7,172 nt of DNA from Dehalococcoidia bacterium (GTDB taxonomy: Bacteria > Chloroflexota > Dehalococcoidia > Dehalococcoidales > W693), in contig DAOUSH010000018.1 of assembly GCA_030627335.1 (NCBI GenBank), forward strand, positions 1 to 7,172. The letters are read 5' to 3'. Shown here piece after piece: positions 6,781 through 7,172 of this stretch. The position numbers and the translations under genes are program-made. The number at the start of each line of letters is the position of its first letter. The first letter of the stretch is position 1. A model generated the notes under the pieces. That model was not told where the DNA came from. It saw nothing but the letters and a program-made list of their open reading frames with translations, and made no database searches.

Positions 6781-7172
6781 ATGGAAACTAACTTACTCTA
6801 TTACGGCGATAACCTGAAAATCCTGAGAAACCGTGAATACTTCCCCGACGAATGCATAGACCTAATATACCTTGACCCACCCTTCAACAGCAAAAAGAGC
6901 TATAATATCCTGTTCAAAGACCAGGGCGGCGTCGAGTCCGAAGCACAGATAAAAGCCTTTGCCGATACCTGGCACTGGACACAGGCTGCACAGGATACCT
7001 ACCAGGAAATCATAACCGGCGAAACGCCCAACGTCGGCAGGCTCATCGGGGCGCTGCACGATTCCATCGGCAACAACGATGTTATGGCATACCTGGTGAT
7101 GATGACCGCCAGGCTGATAGAGCTGCACCGTGTGCTCAAGCCCACCGGCTCGCTGTATCTGCACTGCGACCC
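6781..7172 (+). CDS. Site-specific DNA methyltransferase (N6-adenine/N4-cytosine, beta-class-like), 3' end outside the window
   Basis: The first 130 codons of a DNA methyltransferase that transfers a methyl group from S-adenosylmethionine to an exocyclic amine of adenine or cytosine. ATG 6781 follows GGAGGG with four bases between. The N-terminus reads METNLLYYGDNLKIL, then IDLIYLDPPFNS (catalytic motif IV, DPPF, residues 32-35) and a helical region with TWHWTQAAQDTY. Near the right edge LKPTGSLYLHCDP matches the strand after motif IV in this family. Motif IV near the N-terminus, ahead of the SAM-binding FxGxG motif expected later, fits the beta-class order of type III Mod and related enzymes. 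The target sequence and any partner endonuclease cannot be seen. It may be a solitary methylase or part of a restriction system continuing to the right. Confidence 0.9.
   Translation, partial: METNLLYYGDNLKILRNREYFPDECIDLIYLDPPFNSKKSYNILFKDQGGVESEAQIKAFADTWHWTQAAQDTYQEIITGETPNVGRLIGALHDSIGNNDVMAYLVMMTARLIELHRVLKPTGSLYLHCD

Noticed and set aside
6862..7164. Minus-strand open frame of 100 codons
   Set aside because: It is antisense to the methylase N-terminus, which has clear motifs and a ribosome-binding site.
1..7172. CRISPR array, tRNA, rRNA or insertion sequence
   Set aside because: I saw no regularly spaced repeats, cloverleaf-like sequence, transposase motifs or terminal inverted repeats in the window.

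Overview
The window is a stretch of bacterial chromosome of moderate G+C. Its centre is two intact housekeeping genes, and DNA-interaction or restriction-type genes lie at both ends. The organism cannot be fixed from the sequence. The style of the methylase N-terminus, the mixed G+C and the C/T-rich intergenic palindromes remind me of uncultured Chloroflexota (Dehalococcoidia-like), but this is low-confidence inference.

Layout. Positions 1-62 hold two strong hairpins; the one at 41-62 fits a terminator for the leftmost gene. Positions 85-1624 (minus) carry a GHKL-type ATPase gene whose C-terminal third looks like a PD-(D/E)XK nuclease. The gene is interrupted by a one-base frameshift at about 1491-1497, inside its ATP-binding N box, so it is either a pseudogene or a sequencing error. 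Positions 1718-5104 (minus) carry a complete mfd, the transcription-repair coupling factor. A compact divergent promoter region (about 5105-5233) follows. The inferred -35 boxes of mfd and proB occupy almost the same bases, and a hairpin sits in the mfd leader. Positions 5234-6361 (plus) encode glutamate 5-kinase, ProB, with its C-terminal PUA domain. A small unrecognised protein (6378-6638) follows after 16 bases, probably in the same transcript. A 142-base gap contains promoter-like sequence and a degenerate C/T-rich palindrome. From 6781 the window runs into the N-terminal part of a beta-class DNA N6-adenine/N4-cytosine methyltransferase, which continues past the right edge.

How the genes relate. 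Mfd displaces stalled RNA polymerase and recruits UvrA at transcription-blocking lesions. ProB starts proline synthesis. They share only a promoter region, not a pathway. The GHKL-nuclease protein resembles the prokaryotic MORC/paraMORC group of ATPases, which is linked to restriction-modification systems. The methylase is also of a restriction-associated type, but about 5 kb of housekeeping DNA lies between them, so nothing here shows that they form one system. The most interesting item is the GHKL-nuclease gene: an uncommon fusion, lower in G+C than its neighbours in sampled lines, and disrupted at a decisive motif.
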